A stretch of DNA of 42,306 bases from UBA11540 sp045536425 (GCA_045536425.1 JAZSNN010000005.1:1-42306); one strand, 5' to 3'; positions 23,649 through 33,007 are shown, counted from the first letter of the stretch. The notes: generated by a model from the letters alone, not told the origin. Numbers and translations are program-made.

Positions 23649-26600
23649 ATGGCGAAGAGAAAAGATATTAAGAAAATACTCATCATCGGTTCGGGACCTA
23701 TCGTTATAGGTCAGGCGGCAGAGTTTGACTATGCAGGAACTCAGGCTTGTCTTGCGCTGAAGGAAGAGGGCTATGAGGTTATCCTTGTAAACTCCAACCC
23801 TGCAACAATTATGACCGACACCACTATTGCCGACAAGGTCTATATGGAGCCGTTGACACTCGAATACATTGCAAAAATCCTCCGTTATGAGCGCCCCGAT
23901 GCAATTCTCCCCGGTATCGGTGGTCAAACAGGACTCAATCTTGCTATGCAGCTCGAAAAGAAGGGTATTCTTCGCGAATGCCACACAGAGCTTTTGGGAA
24001 CAAGCAGCGAGAGCATCGAGAGAGCCGAGGACAGAGAACTGTTTAAAGAGCTTTGCGAGTCCATCGGTGAGCCTGTTATCCCCTCGGAGATAACCTACAA
24101 CCTTGAAGAAGCAAAGGAAGCTGCAAAGAAAATCGGTTATCCCGTTGTTCTTCGTCCCGCGTTTACACTTGGTGGTACAGGCGGCGGCTTTGCATACAAC
24201 GAAGAAGAGCTTATCGAGATAGGCACAAACGGATTTAAGCTTTCTCCCGTTCATCAGGTTCTTATAGAAAAGAGCGTTAAGGGATATAAGGAAATCGAAT
24301 TTGAGGTTATGCGCGATTCCAACGACCACGCCATCACCATATGCGGTATGGAGAACATCGACCCCGTTGGCGTTCACACAGGCGACTCCCTCGTTGTTGC
24401 TCCCATTATGACTCTTTCAAAAGAGGACGAAAAGATGCTCAACGATTCTGCTATCAAGATAATCAGAGAGCTCAAGATTGAGGGTGGCTGTAACGTACAG
24501 TTCGCGCTCAATCCCACCACAAGCGAGTATTACCTCATCGAAGTAAACCCCCGCGTTTCCCGTTCTTCTGCTCTTGCCTCAAAGGCTTCGGGCTATCCGA
24601 TAGCAAGAGTAACTGCAAAGATTGCGGTTGGAATGGCGCTTGAGGACATCAAGATCGCGAACACAAACGCGGCGTTTGAGCCTCGCCTTGACTACGTCAT
24701 TGCAAAGCTCCCCCGCTTCCCGTTTGATAAATTTACAACCGCTTCCAACACCCTCGGCACACAGATGAAGGCAACCGGTGAGGTTATGGGTATCGGTTCT
24801 ACTCTCGAGGAGTGTCTCCTCAAGGGTATCCGTTCACTCGAGGTTGGTGTAAATCACATCTATCATCAAAAGTTTGACAATATGACAGACTGCGACCTTC
24901 GTGAATATATAAGCGAATTTAGAGATGACAACATCTTCGCAATTGCAGAGCTTATATACAGAGGTGCAACTGTTGAGGAAATCCACGAGATAACAAAGAT
25001 AACTTCCTTCTTCCTCGAAGCTATCAAGCGCATCATCGATATGGAAGAAACCCTTAAAGCTCATCCTTTTGACCTTTCGACCCTCACAGACGCAAAGAAG
25101 ATGGGCTTCTCGGATAAGTACGTTGCAAGAATGTGGAAGTGCACAGAGCTCGAGGTGTTCGATTTCAGAAAGAAGAATAACCTCTTCCCTGTGTTCAGAA
25201 TGGTGGATACCTGCCACACAAACGCTTATATCCCCTATTTCTACTCCTCATATCACGGAAAGAATGATTCTGTCCTCACCGACAAAAAGAAGATTATCGT
25301 TCTCGGTGCAGGTCCTATCCGTATCGGTCAGGGTGTTGAGTTTGACTATTCTACCGTTCACGCTGTAACGACCATCAAGAATTCGGGATATGAAGCGATT
25401 ATCATCAACAACAACCCCGAAACCGTTTCTACAGACTATACCACTGCTGACAAGCTCTATTTCGAGCCTCTAACAGCAGAAGACGTTATGAACATTATCG
25501 AGTTTGAAAAGCCCGAGGGTGTTATCGCTTCTCTCGGTGGACAAACCGCGATAAACCTTGCCGAGCCTCTCCACAAAAGAGGAGTTAAGATCATCGGTAC
25601 AGATTGCGACGCTATCGACAAGGCTGAAAACAGAGATATGTTTGAAAAGCTTCTTTCCGAGCTCGGAATTCCCCAGCCCAAAGGAAAGGCCGTTACAAAG
25701 ATCGAGGACGGTATTAAGACCGCTGCCGAAATTGGTTATCCCGTTCTCGTTCGTCCTTCATTTGTTCTCGGTGGTAGAGCTATGCAGATTGTTGCAAACG
25801 AAGAACAGCTTCGCCACTACCTCAAGACTGCCGTTGAAATCGACGAAGACAAGCCCGTTCTCGTTGACAAGTACATCAGCGGTAAAGAGGTAGAGGTCGA
25901 CGCTATCTGCGACGGTCAAAACGTGTTCGTACCCGGTATTATGGAACTTGTTGAAAGAACAGGTATCCATTCCGGTGACTCTATCAGCGTTTACCCCACC
26001 TCCAGCATCTCCGACAAGGTAAAGGGCACTATCCTTCAATATGCAAAGAAGCTCGGTCTCGGAATCGGAATTGTGGGACTTTACAACATTCAGTTTATCG
26101 TCGATAAAAACGACGAGGTGTTCATCATTGAGGTTAACCCCCGTTCTTCAAGAACAGTTCCCTTCCTTTCAAAAGCTACAGGCTACAGCCTTGCGGATAT
26201 AGCAACCGAGGTCATTCTCGGAAAGACTCTCAAAGAACAAGGCATCTTCGAAATATACCCCGAAGAGAAGAAGAGATGGTATGTTAAGGTTCCCGTATTC
26301 TCCTTCAACAAGCTCCGCGGTCTTGATGCTTACCTCTCTCCCGAAATGAAATCTACAGGTGAAGCAATCGGTTACGACGACAAGTATTACAGAGCGCTCT
26401 ACAAGGCGCTTCAGGCTTCGGGTATGCATCTGCAGAACTACGGAACAGTATTTGCAACCATCGCAGATTGTGACAAGGAAGAGGCACTTCCTCTTATCCG
26501 TCGTTTCTACAACCTTGGTTTCAACATTGAGGCTACCGAGGGTACTGCAAAGTTCCTTAAGGAAAACGGAATCCGTACACATATTTTGAAGAAAATTTCT

Positions 26601-26822
26601 GACAACTCAGATGAAATCGCAGACGCACTCCGTCAAGGACACATCGCCTATGTTATCAACACAAGCGACCCCTCTTCTTCCGGTGTAACACGCGACGGCT
26701 TTGAGATACGTAAATTTGCGACAGAAAACAACGTGACTATGTTCACATCTCTCGACACAGTTCGCGTTCTTCTCGACGTACTTGAAGAAACAACACTCAC
26801 GATTTCCACAATTGATGCTTGA
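23649..26822 (+). CDS. carB: carbamoyl phosphate synthase, large subunit
   Basis: 1057 residues, a normal full length. It makes carbamoyl phosphate from bicarbonate, ammonia and two ATP. Two similar ATP-grasp halves are seen: LIIGSGPIVIGQAAEFDYAG starts the first and VLGAGPIRIGQGVEFDYS the second, at about 550. The C-terminal about 140 residues form the MGS-like allosteric domain. AAGGAGG precedes the ATG. The glutaminase subunit carA, which normally sits next to carB, is not in this operon or anywhere in the window, so it must be encoded elsewhere. The product feeds both pyrB here and argF on the other strand. Confidence 0.98.
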   Translation: MAKRKDIKKILIIGSGPIVIGQAAEFDYAGTQACLALKEEGYEVILVNSNPATIMTDTTIADKVYMEPLTLEYIAKILRYERPDAILPGIGGQTGLNLAMQLEKKGILRECHTELLGTSSESIERAEDRELFKELCESIGEPVIPSEITYNLEEAKEAAKKIGYPVVLRPAFTLGGTGGGFAYNEEELIEIGTNGFKLSPVHQVLIEKSVKGYKEIEFEVMRDSNDHAITICGMENIDPVGVHTGDSLVVAPIMTLSKEDEKMLNDSAIKIIRELKIEGGCNVQFALNPTTSEYYLIEVNPRVSRSSALASKASGYPIARVTAKIAVGMALEDIKIANTNAAFEPRLDYVIAKLPRFPFDKFTTASNTLGTQMKATGEVMGIGSTLEECLLKGIRSLEVGVNHIYHQKFDNMTDCDLREYISEFRDDNIFAIAELIYRGATVEEIHEITKITSFFLEAIKRIIDMEETLKAHPFDLSTLTDAKKMGFSDKYVARMWKCTELEVFDFRKKNNLFPVFRMVDTCHTNAYIPYFYSSYHGKNDSVLTDKKKIIVLGAGPIRIGQGVEFDYSTVHAVTTIKNSGYEAIIINNNPETVSTDYTTADKLYFEPLTAEDVMNIIEFEKPEGVIASLGGQTAINLAEPLHKRGVKIIGTDCDAIDKAENRDMFEKLLSELGIPQPKGKAVTKIEDGIKTAAEIGYPVLVRPSFVLGGRAMQIVANEEQLRHYLKTAVEIDEDKPVLVDKYISGKEVEVDAICDGQNVFVPGIMELVERTGIHSGDSISVYPTSSISDKVKGTILQYAKKLGLGIGIVGLYNIQFIVDKNDEVFIIEVNPRSSRTVPFLSKATGYSLADIATEVILGKTLKEQGIFEIYPEEKKRWYVKVPVFSFNKLRGLDAYLSPEMKSTGEAIGYDDKYYRALYKALQASGMHLQNYGTVFATIADCDKEEALPLIRRFYNLGFNIEATEGTAKFLKENGIRTHILKKISDNSDEIADALRQGHIAYVINTSDPSSSGVTRDGFEIRKFATENNVTMFTSLDTVRVLLDVLEETTLTISTIDA

Positions 26823-26830
26823 GGTGGATT

Positions 26831-27565
26831 ATGAAACAATCACTTTTTGAGATAGTTGAAAACACTGCCTTGACCCGCGACGTATACAAAATGGTGCTCG
26901 TTGGCGATACTTCCGCCATCACCTCTTCGGGTCAGTTTGTGAATATTCAGCTCGACGGGCTCTATCTTCGCCGTCCGATTTCGGTGTGCGACTGTGAAGG
27001 TGATAAGCTTACTCTTCTATACAAAGTTGTCGGAAAAGGCACCGAACAGATGAGCAAAATGCGTGAAGGAAAACTCGATGTTTTGACAGGACTCGGCAAC
27101 GGCTATGACCTGATAAAATCGGGTGACAAACCGCTTCTAATCGGCGGTGGAGTTGGTGTTCCTCCCCTATATATGCTTGCCAAAAAACTTGTAGCTGAAG
27201 GCAAAGACATTTCTGTGATTCTCGGATTTAACACCAAAGACGAGATATTCTACGAAGAGGAATTCAAGGCTTTGGGTGTAAAGGTTTTTGTCACTACAGT
27301 TGACGGAAGCTGTGGCATCAAAGGTTTTGTAACCGAGGCGATGAAGACAAAAGATTATACCTATTTTTACACCTGCGGACCCGAGCCTATGCTCAAAGCT
27401 ATATACTCTGCTTCGGCAACAAGCGGTCAGTTTAGCTTTGAAGAGCGTATGGGTTGTGGCTTTGGCGCTTGTATGGGTTGCTCCTGCAAGACTGTTACAG
27501 GCTACAAGCGAATCTGCAAGGAAGGCCCTGTGCTTGAGAAGGAGGAGATTTTATGGGAAAGATGA
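26831..27565 (+). CDS. pyrK: dihydroorotate dehydrogenase B, electron transfer subunit
   Basis: 244 residues. It carries electrons from the PyrD flavin through a [2Fe-2S] cluster and FAD to NAD+. RRPISVCD (48-54) is the FAD site, IGGGVGVPPLY the NAD-side loop, and C209, C214, C217 and C229 the [2Fe-2S] ligands. GAGGTGG directly precedes the ATG at 26831, eight bases after the carB stop. It overlaps pyrD by 13 bases. The presence of pyrK shows the NAD-dependent 1B type, typical of Firmicutes. Confidence 0.95.
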   Translation: MKQSLFEIVENTALTRDVYKMVLVGDTSAITSSGQFVNIQLDGLYLRRPISVCDCEGDKLTLLYKVVGKGTEQMSKMREGKLDVLTGLGNGYDLIKSGDKPLLIGGGVGVPPLYMLAKKLVAEGKDISVILGFNTKDEIFYEEEFKALGVKVFVTTVDGSCGIKGFVTEAMKTKDYTYFYTCGPEPMLKAIYSASATSGQFSFEERMGCGFGACMGCSCKTVTGYKRICKEGPVLEKEEILWER

Positions 27566-28464
27566 GTGTGAACCTTTGTGGTATCGAGCTTGACAACCCT
27601 ATAATCCCCGCAAGCGGTACCTTCGGTTACGGATATGAATTTGCAGAGCTATATGATATAAATATGCTCGGTACGTTTTCTTTCAAGGGAACGACTCGTG
27701 AGGCCCGTTTCGGAAACCCCACTCCGAGAATTGCAGAGTGTACAGCAGGTATGATAAATGCCGTTGGACTTCAAAACCCCGGTGTTGAAAAGGTTATCAG
27801 CGAAGAATTGCCTAAGCTCAAAAAATGCTTTGACAAAAAGGTTATGGCAAACGTCAGCGGATTTTCTATCGAGGACTATGCATATACCTGTGAAAAACTC
27901 GACGCGTGTGAGCAGGTGGGTTGGCTCGAAGTAAACGTCAGCTGTCCCAACGTTCACGGTGGTGGTATGAGCTTTGGTACTTCCCCTGAGGCTGCCGCTG
28001 AGGTTACAAAAGCAGTAAAAGCTTGTACCACAAAGCCCGTTATCATAAAGCTTTCTCCCAACGTTACCGACATTGTTTCCATCGCAAAAGCGTGTGAAGC
28101 TGCAGGTGCAGACGGAATAAGTCTTATAAACACTCTTCTCGGAATGAGAATCGACCTTCGAACAAAGAAACCCGTCATTGCAAACAAGATGGGCGGTTTT
28201 TCGGGAAGCGCTATCTTCCCCGTCGCTGTAAGAATGGTTTATCAGGTTGCAAATGCCGTTAAAATCCCCGTTGTCGGCATGGGCGGTGTCAGCACAGCAG
28301 AGGACGTTATCGAGCTGATGCTCGCAGGCGCTACCGCAGTAGAAGTCGGTGCCGCAAACCTTGTTAACCCCTACGCTTGCCGCGACATTATAAATGATCT
28401 GCCAAAGGCAATGGAAAAATATAAGATAAATTCACTCTCAGAGATTATAGGAGGAGCAAAATAA
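27553..28464 (+). CDS. pyrD: dihydroorotate dehydrogenase, class 1B catalytic subunit
   Basis: 303 residues. It oxidises dihydroorotate to orotate with FMN. NVSCPN holds the catalytic C131, the class 1 mark. IKLSPN and GMGGVSTAEDVIEL are FMN and phosphate-binding parts. It works together with PyrK. AGGAGG lies before the ATG, inside the end of pyrK. The stop TAA shares one base with the pyrF start (TAATG). Confidence 0.97.
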   Translation: MGKMSVNLCGIELDNPIIPASGTFGYGYEFAELYDINMLGTFSFKGTTREARFGNPTPRIAECTAGMINAVGLQNPGVEKVISEELPKLKKCFDKKVMANVSGFSIEDYAYTCEKLDACEQVGWLEVNVSCPNVHGGGMSFGTSPEAAAEVTKAVKACTTKPVIIKLSPNVTDIVSIAKACEAAGADGISLINTLLGMRIDLRTKKPVIANKMGGFSGSAIFPVAVRMVYQVANAVKIPVVGMGGVSTAEDVIELMLAGATAVEVGAANLVNPYACRDIINDLPKAMEKYKINSLSEIIGGAK

Positions 28465-29162
28465 TGGGAAAAGACGTTATAGTGGCTTGTGACTTCGCAA
28501 GCGCAGAGCAGGTTTTCTCTTTCCTTGACAAATTCACAGGAAGAAAGCCCTTTGTTAAGATTGGTATGGAGCTTTTCTATGCGGAAGGACCGAGCATCGT
28601 AAAGGAAATCAAAAAGCGCGGACACAAAATCTTCCTTGATTTGAAGCTTCACGACATTCCCAATACCGTTAAAAAATCTATGGCGGTTTTGTCTAATCTT
28701 GACGTTGATATGACAAATCTCCACGCAGGCGGAACAATCTCTATGATGCAGGCAGGGCTCGAGGGTCTTACACGTCCCGATGGCACAAGACCTCTGCTCA
28801 TCGCAGTTACACAGCTCACCTCCACAGATCAAGAGAGAATGGAAAACGACCTTCTCATAAAAGAGCCTATCGACCGTGTTGTTATGCACTATGCGCACAA
28901 CGCTATGGTTGCAGGACTCGACGGAGTTGTTTGCTCTCCCCTCGAAGCCGGAAAGGTTCACGAAACCTGCGGCAAGGATTTCGTTACAGTTACCCCCGGT
29001 GTGCGTTTTGCTGACGGCGACGTTGGTGACCAAAAGCGCGTTATGACCCCTGCAGAAGCTAAGAAAATCGGCTCTGACTACATAGTAGTAGGCAGACCCA
29101 TTACCGCTGCAGAGGATCCCGTCAAAGCATACAACCGTTGTGTTGAAGAATTTTGCGACTAA
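28464..29162 (+). CDS. pyrF: orotidine 5'-phosphate decarboxylase
   Basis: 232 residues, forming UMP from OMP. FLDLKLHDIPNT carries the catalytic set D59, K61 and D64, and VTPGVRF and VVGRPIT the phosphate-binding ends. It overlaps the pyrD stop by one base and follows GGAGG in the pyrD end. Confidence 0.97.
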   Translation: MGKDVIVACDFASAEQVFSFLDKFTGRKPFVKIGMELFYAEGPSIVKEIKKRGHKIFLDLKLHDIPNTVKKSMAVLSNLDVDMTNLHAGGTISMMQAGLEGLTRPDGTRPLLIAVTQLTSTDQERMENDLLIKEPIDRVVMHYAHNAMVAGLDGVVCSPLEAGKVHETCGKDFVTVTPGVRFADGDVGDQKRVMTPAEAKKIGSDYIVVGRPITAAEDPVKAYNRCVEEFCD

Positions 29163-29179
29163 TTAAAGGAGAACGGAAA

Positions 29180-29836
29180 ATGGAAAGCTATAAGAGAGAA
29201 TTTATACAGTTTCTAGAGGGCGCAGGCGTTCTCAAATTCGGTGATTTTACCGCTAAATCCGGAAGAAAAATCCCCTATTTTATAAATGCCGGTATGATAA
29301 AAACCGGAAACGACATCGCAACGCTCGGCGAGTTTTATGCGAAAGCCTATACACAAAGGCTTGGCGAGAAAAAAGCAGTTCTCTATGGCCCTGCTTACAA
29401 GGGAATTTCACTTGCGGTATCTGCTGCAGTTGCACTTGCAAAGAACGGTCTTAACGTTCCCTTCTTCTTCAACCGCAAGGAAGTTAAGGACCACGGTGAA
29501 GGCGGAGTTTTCGTTGGATATGTTCCCCAAGCAGGTGAAGAGGTTGTAATCATCGAAGACGTAATCACAGCAGGAACAGCTATCCGCGAGAGTATGGAAA
29601 TCCTTTCACACCTTGAGGGCGTAAAGGTTGCGGCAACATTCATTATGGTTGACCGCAAGGAAAAAGGACAGACAGAAAAAGGTGCGATGCAGGAAATCGA
29701 GGAGCAGTTTGGCTTCCCCGTATACTCCGTTGTTGACGTATATGACATCATCGAATACCTTGAGGAAGACCCCAAAAACAAAGAAAACGTTGACAGAATA
29801 AAGGCTTATCTTGCCATCAACGGTGCAAAAGCGTAA
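29180..29836 (+). CDS. pyrE: orotate phosphoribosyltransferase
   Basis: 218 residues. It joins orotate and PRPP to OMP. VVIIEDVITAGTAIRE is the PRPP-binding motif, and FFNRKEVKDHGEGG the flexible loop. The ATG at 29180 follows AAAGGAG; a longer frame from 29153 lies inside pyrF and is rejected. Confidence 0.96.
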   Translation: MESYKREFIQFLEGAGVLKFGDFTAKSGRKIPYFINAGMIKTGNDIATLGEFYAKAYTQRLGEKKAVLYGPAYKGISLAVSAAVALAKNGLNVPFFFNRKEVKDHGEGGVFVGYVPQAGEEVVIIEDVITAGTAIRESMEILSHLEGVKVAATFIMVDRKEKGQTEKGAMQEIEEQFGFPVYSVVDVYDIIEYLEEDPKNKENVDRIKAYLAINGAKA

Positions 29837-29858
29837 ATTTTTAGAAAGGCGGACCGAA

Positions 29859-30782
29859 ATGAGAAGTCTTATCAGTATCCTTGACCTTAGCGTTGCCGAG
29901 ATAGACGAGCTTGTGGCAACCGCTAACGACATTATTGAAAATCCGAAAAAGTACAGCGAAATATGCAAGGGCAAAAAGCTCGCGACACTATTCTTCGAGC
30001 CTTCCACAAGAACCCGTTTGAGCTTTGAGGCGGCTATGTATGAGCTTGGCGGAAACGTAATCGGTTTTTCCGAGGCACAGAGTTCTTCTGCCGCTAAGGG
30101 TGAAAGCGTTGCCGACACAGCAAAGACAATCTCTTGCTATGCAGATATCATTGCTATGCGCCATCCCAAAGAGGGCGCTCCCCTCGTTGCCGCAAACAAT
30201 GCTTCAATACCCGTTATAAACGCGGGTGACGGCGGTCACAACCATCCGACACAGACACTTGCGGACCTGCTCACTATATATCGCGAAAAGGACCGTTTTG
30301 ACAATCTGACCATCGGCTTCTGCGGTGACCTCAAGTTTGGCAGAACCGTCCATTCGCTCATCGAGGCTATGTCACGCTATGAAGGTATAAAGTTCGTGCT
30401 TATCTCCCCCGAAGAGCTAAAGGTGCCCAGCTACGTCAAGAACGAGGCTATTAAAAAACGCGGTATTCCCTACAAGCAGACAACCGATCTGGAGTCTGTT
30501 ATGCCCGAGCTTGACATTCTCTATATGACAAGAGTTCAGCGCGAGAGATTCTTCAATGAAGAAGATTATCTCAGACTCAAGGACAGTTACATACTCACTC
30601 CACAAAAGCTCAAAAACGCAAAGCAAGACCTCTGCATTATGCATCCTCTGCCGAGAGTAAACGAAATCAGCGTTGCAATAGACAGCGACCCTCGCGCTTG
30701 CTACTTCAAGCAGGTGCTCTATGGAAAATATATGCGAATGGCTCTCATTCTCAAGTTGTTAGAGGAGGCGGGTAGAATATGA
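29859..30782 (+). CDS. pyrB: aspartate carbamoyltransferase, catalytic subunit
   Basis: 307 residues. It makes carbamoyl aspartate, the first committed pyrimidine step. FEPSTRTR with S49 to R53 and HPTQTLADL bind carbamoyl phosphate; MHPLPR near 270 is the aspartate-side motif and separates it from argF (HCLP). AAAGGCGG precedes the ATG. The end overlaps pyrI by 4 bases (ATGA), matching the tight pairing of the two subunits. Confidence 0.96.
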   Translation: MRSLISILDLSVAEIDELVATANDIIENPKKYSEICKGKKLATLFFEPSTRTRLSFEAAMYELGGNVIGFSEAQSSSAAKGESVADTAKTISCYADIIAMRHPKEGAPLVAANNASIPVINAGDGGHNHPTQTLADLLTIYREKDRFDNLTIGFCGDLKFGRTVHSLIEAMSRYEGIKFVLISPEELKVPSYVKNEAIKKRGIPYKQTTDLESVMPELDILYMTRVQRERFFNEEDYLRLKDSYILTPQKLKNAKQDLCIMHPLPRVNEISVAIDSDPRACYFKQVLYGKYMRMALILKLLEEAGRI

Positions 30783-31186
30783 ATATAGATTCCATTAATA
30801 ACGGTGTTGTCATCGACCACATTTCTGCAGGACGCGGTATGCGTTTGTATGAGCTTTTGGGGCTCGAACAGCTAGATTGCTCTGTAGCTATCATCAAAAA
30901 CGTCAGCAGTAAAAAGCTCGGCAAAAAGGACATCATCAAAATTGATGCGGATATTCCCGTAAATTTTGACGTTATCGGTTTTGTTGACCCGAAAGCCACC
31001 GTTAACATCATCCGCGACGGCAAGCTTGTCGAAAAACTCGAGATCGCAAAGCCCGAGGTTCTCAAAAACGTTATAAAATGCAAAAACCCGAGATGTATCA
31101 CCTCGGTTGAACAAGAACTTGACCATATTTTCAAGCTGACAGACGACGGCTCATATCGTTGTCTGTACTGCGAAACAAAGGCATAA
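30779..31186 (+). CDS. pyrI: aspartate carbamoyltransferase, regulatory subunit
   Basis: 135 residues, slightly shorter than the 150 or so of enterobacterial PyrI. C101, C106, C128 and C131 form the zinc site that contacts PyrB. The N-terminal part (about 1-90) is the nucleotide-binding domain for CTP and ATP. With PyrI, ATCase activity here is likely under allosteric control in addition to the RNA control in the leader. Last gene of the operon, just before a strong terminator. Confidence 0.94.
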   Translation: MNIDSINNGVVIDHISAGRGMRLYELLGLEQLDCSVAIIKNVSSKKLGKKDIIKIDADIPVNFDVIGFVDPKATVNIIRDGKLVEKLEIAKPEVLKNVIKCKNPRCITSVEQELDHIFKLTDDGSYRCLYCETKA

Positions 31187-31192
31187 ACATAA

Positions 31193-31230
31193 GAAGCTGT
31201 GCAAAAAACGCACAGCTTCATTCTTTTTTT
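31193..31230. terminator. terminator at the end of the pyr operon
   Basis: GAAGCTGTGC (31193-31202) pairs with 31210-31219 and is followed by TTCTTTTTTT. It overlaps the last codon and the stop of the small membrane-protein gene on the other strand. Confidence 0.92.
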
Positions 31231-31568
31231 CGGCAGATACGTTTCACCGTTTCCCCAAGTTCGTCCGGTGTAACGGTTTCTAGCCCGTACAGGTCGCACA
31301 GTCTGCTACATACGTCACGGTTATTATCGCCCATCCCCACGTCTACAATAAACACCTTGCCTTGCAAGCTCAGGGTGTCGGAAAACTCCGCCATCGCCGT
31401 ATGTATTCTGCACTCTGCACCTGAATCGGAATCGTCTCCGACAGGAATTAGAAGCATATTTTTTTGAGCTTCCTTTCGGCAGATAAACGCCTCCAGCATT
31501 TTAAAAAGCTCCAAAATACCAAGTACCGCAAAGAATGATATAAATATCCAAAATATACCCTCAGCCAA
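31218..31568 (-). CDS. small membrane-anchored protein of unknown function
   Basis: 116 residues starting with TTG after a good GGAGGTG. One membrane helix at about 4-24 (GIFWIFISFFAVLGILELFKML) is followed by a soluble domain with alternating beta and alpha stretches (KNMLLIPVGDDSDSGAECRIHTAM, KVFIVDVGMGDNNRDVCSRLCDLYG). No known family is recognised. It is the last gene of a minus-strand group after the integral membrane protein, with a hairpin that may hide its ribosome binding site. Confidence 0.6.
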   Translation of the reverse strand: MAEGIFWIFISFFAVLGILELFKMLEAFICRKEAQKNMLLIPVGDDSDSGAECRIHTAMAEFSDTLSLQGKVFIVDVGMGDNNRDVCSRLCDLYGLETVTPDELGETVKRICRKKE

Positions 31569-31573
31569 AGAAA

Positions 31574-31625
31574 CACCTCCGCAACACGTTTTATCTCATA
31601 ATATGACAAAGCGTCCACGGAGGTG
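31574..31625. promoter_or_regulatory. anti-Shine-Dalgarno inverted repeat between two minus-strand genes
   Basis: On the minus strand CACCTCCG begins two bases after the stop codon of the upstream gene and is fully complementary to CGGAGGTG, which contains the ribosome binding site of the downstream gene, 36 bases away. In RNA the two could pair and hide the site until ribosomes ending the upstream gene open it. Confidence 0.5.
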
Positions 31626-31627
31626 AT

Positions 31628-32329
31628 TTATTGTTTTTCAAATTCTTTTACACATTGCGAAAAAAGAGTTACAAAATATGGAATTATTATAAAAATCGGG
31701 ATAATCAGCAAACAAAAAGGTGTTAGAAAAAGTAGCGTTTTGAAAAGGTATCCCCCTCGTTGTTTTAAAAGCTGTGAGGACTGCTTTAGGGCAGTTAGTA
31801 CCGACACCTTATCATCCACCGCAACAAAGTATTCGGCAGCAACAGATTTTAGCGCAGATATTACGAATATCAGAAAAAACATCGGTACCGCCACTGTTCC
31901 GAGAATCAGGTAGTTGTTTATAAATATTTCGGTTATTTCGTTTTGCGGTTGTGTTTTGAGCCAATTTGCAAGAAAAAAGCAGAAAGCCGACGGCAACATC
32001 GAAAGCACAGCGATAAAAACCGTACGCAGAAAAACCACAACCCCCGTCACAAAACTTTTCAGGTATCGCTTTGGGGTTGAAAAAAAGTAGAACAGCTCGA
32101 AAAAGCTAGGTTTTTTATCCGGTGAGAGCTTTGCGCACCAACGCTTGTGTCCCATCAAAAGCGGTCGCAATGCAAAAACAGAAACCGCTATTGAAGAAAC
32201 AAGCGCAACTTCGTCGGATAAAAAAAGATACGGCAAGGGTAATACTGCCGCCGCTACCAGCGCCACTAATGTTGCAAGTGACGCCGAGAGCCATCTGCGT
32301 TTTAACAGTAATCTTGCCGTTTTTCTCAT
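31628..32329 (-). CDS. integral membrane protein of unknown function
   Basis: 233 residues with about five to six membrane helices and a basic N-terminus (MRKTARLLLKRRW). A long polar stretch around residues 160-185 (AAEYFVAVDDKVSVLTALKQSSQLLK) lies between helices and recalls DUF975-like proteins, but the match is weak. The ATG at 32329 is chosen since a CGGAG stands in front; the longer frame uses a TTG just after the phosphatase stop. It follows the histidine phosphatase gene closely, so the three minus-strand genes may be co-transcribed. Confidence 0.6.
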   Translation of the reverse strand: MRKTARLLLKRRWLSASLATLVALVAAAVLPLPYLFLSDEVALVSSIAVSVFALRPLLMGHKRWCAKLSPDKKPSFFELFYFFSTPKRYLKSFVTGVVVFLRTVFIAVLSMLPSAFCFFLANWLKTQPQNEITEIFINNYLILGTVAVPMFFLIFVISALKSVAAEYFVAVDDKVSVLTALKQSSQLLKQRGGYLFKTLLFLTPFCLLIIPIFIIIPYFVTLFSQCVKEFEKQ

Positions 32330-32350
32330 CAAACCAACTCCGAACAATGA

Positions 32351-33007
32351 TTATTCATCATTATCATTGTCAGAATAGTCCTCGATTATTCTATACGGGA
32401 GCTTGTGATACACCTCAAAGCCTTCGTCTCTGAGCCACATCTGCGGGGTCATCAGTACAGTAAAGCCCATTCCGTTTTCAACGACCCAATCGTAGTAGTT
32501 TTGTCTGGGAAGAGAAAACTGTGACAAAAGGCTCATTATAACTCCGCCGTGCACCACAACGCCTGCATTTGTTATCTTGTTTTCCATCATATCATAAAAG
32601 ATGGTTTCCAAAGCCTTTTTGCAACGCGCATTAAACTCAGTAGTGCTCTCACCGTTGGGTGCGCGTCCCCCGTTTTCCTTGCCCTCTACAAATTTTATAA
32701 AATCAGGCTCAGACTTGAGCTCGGATATCTTTCTTCCGCTGAAGTCTCCAAAGTCAAATTCCTTGAGGTCGTCAATTTCCTGTCGGAAGGTATTTGGATA
32801 GATTATATCTGCAGTTTCCTGACAGCGCTTCATTGGACTTATGTAGAGCTTTTGTATTTTTGGATAGTCAAACTCCTCGACGAGTTTTTCAATCTCTTTT
32901 CTGCCCTCTTCGCATAAGGGAAGGTCATCTCTTTGACCCATAAATCTTCCTTCGAGGTTTCCGCTTGTAAGTCCGTGTCTTATAAGATGAATTTTGTAGG
33001 TGAGCAT
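32351..33007 (-). CDS. histidine phosphatase family protein (phosphoglycerate-mutase-like)
   Basis: 218 residues. IHLIRHGLTSGN has the RHG motif with H11, the residue that becomes phosphorylated. YISPMKRCQETADII, LKEFDFGDFSGR and VVVHGGVIMS complete the family pattern. The substrate may be a small phosphorylated metabolite, for example a nucleotide, alpha-ribazole phosphate or fructose bisphosphate. The ATG at 33007 follows GGAAAGG; the longer frame from 33100 lacks a ribosome binding site. No cobalamin genes are near. Confidence 0.88.
   Translation of the reverse strand: MLTYKIHLIRHGLTSGNLEGRFMGQRDDLPLCEEGRKEIEKLVEEFDYPKIQKLYISPMKRCQETADIIYPNTFRQEIDDLKEFDFGDFSGRKISELKSEPDFIKFVEGKENGGRAPNGESTTEFNARCKKALETIFYDMMENKITNAGVVVHGGVIMSLLSQFSLPRQNYYDWVVENGMGFTVLMTPQMWLRDEGFEVYHKLPYRIIEDYSDNDNDE

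Noticed and set aside
23631..24377. Open frame of 248 codons on the minus strand
   Set aside because: It lies antisense to carB, whose motifs are unmistakable.
28371..29033. Open frame of 220 codons on the minus strand
   Set aside because: It is antisense to pyrD and pyrF.
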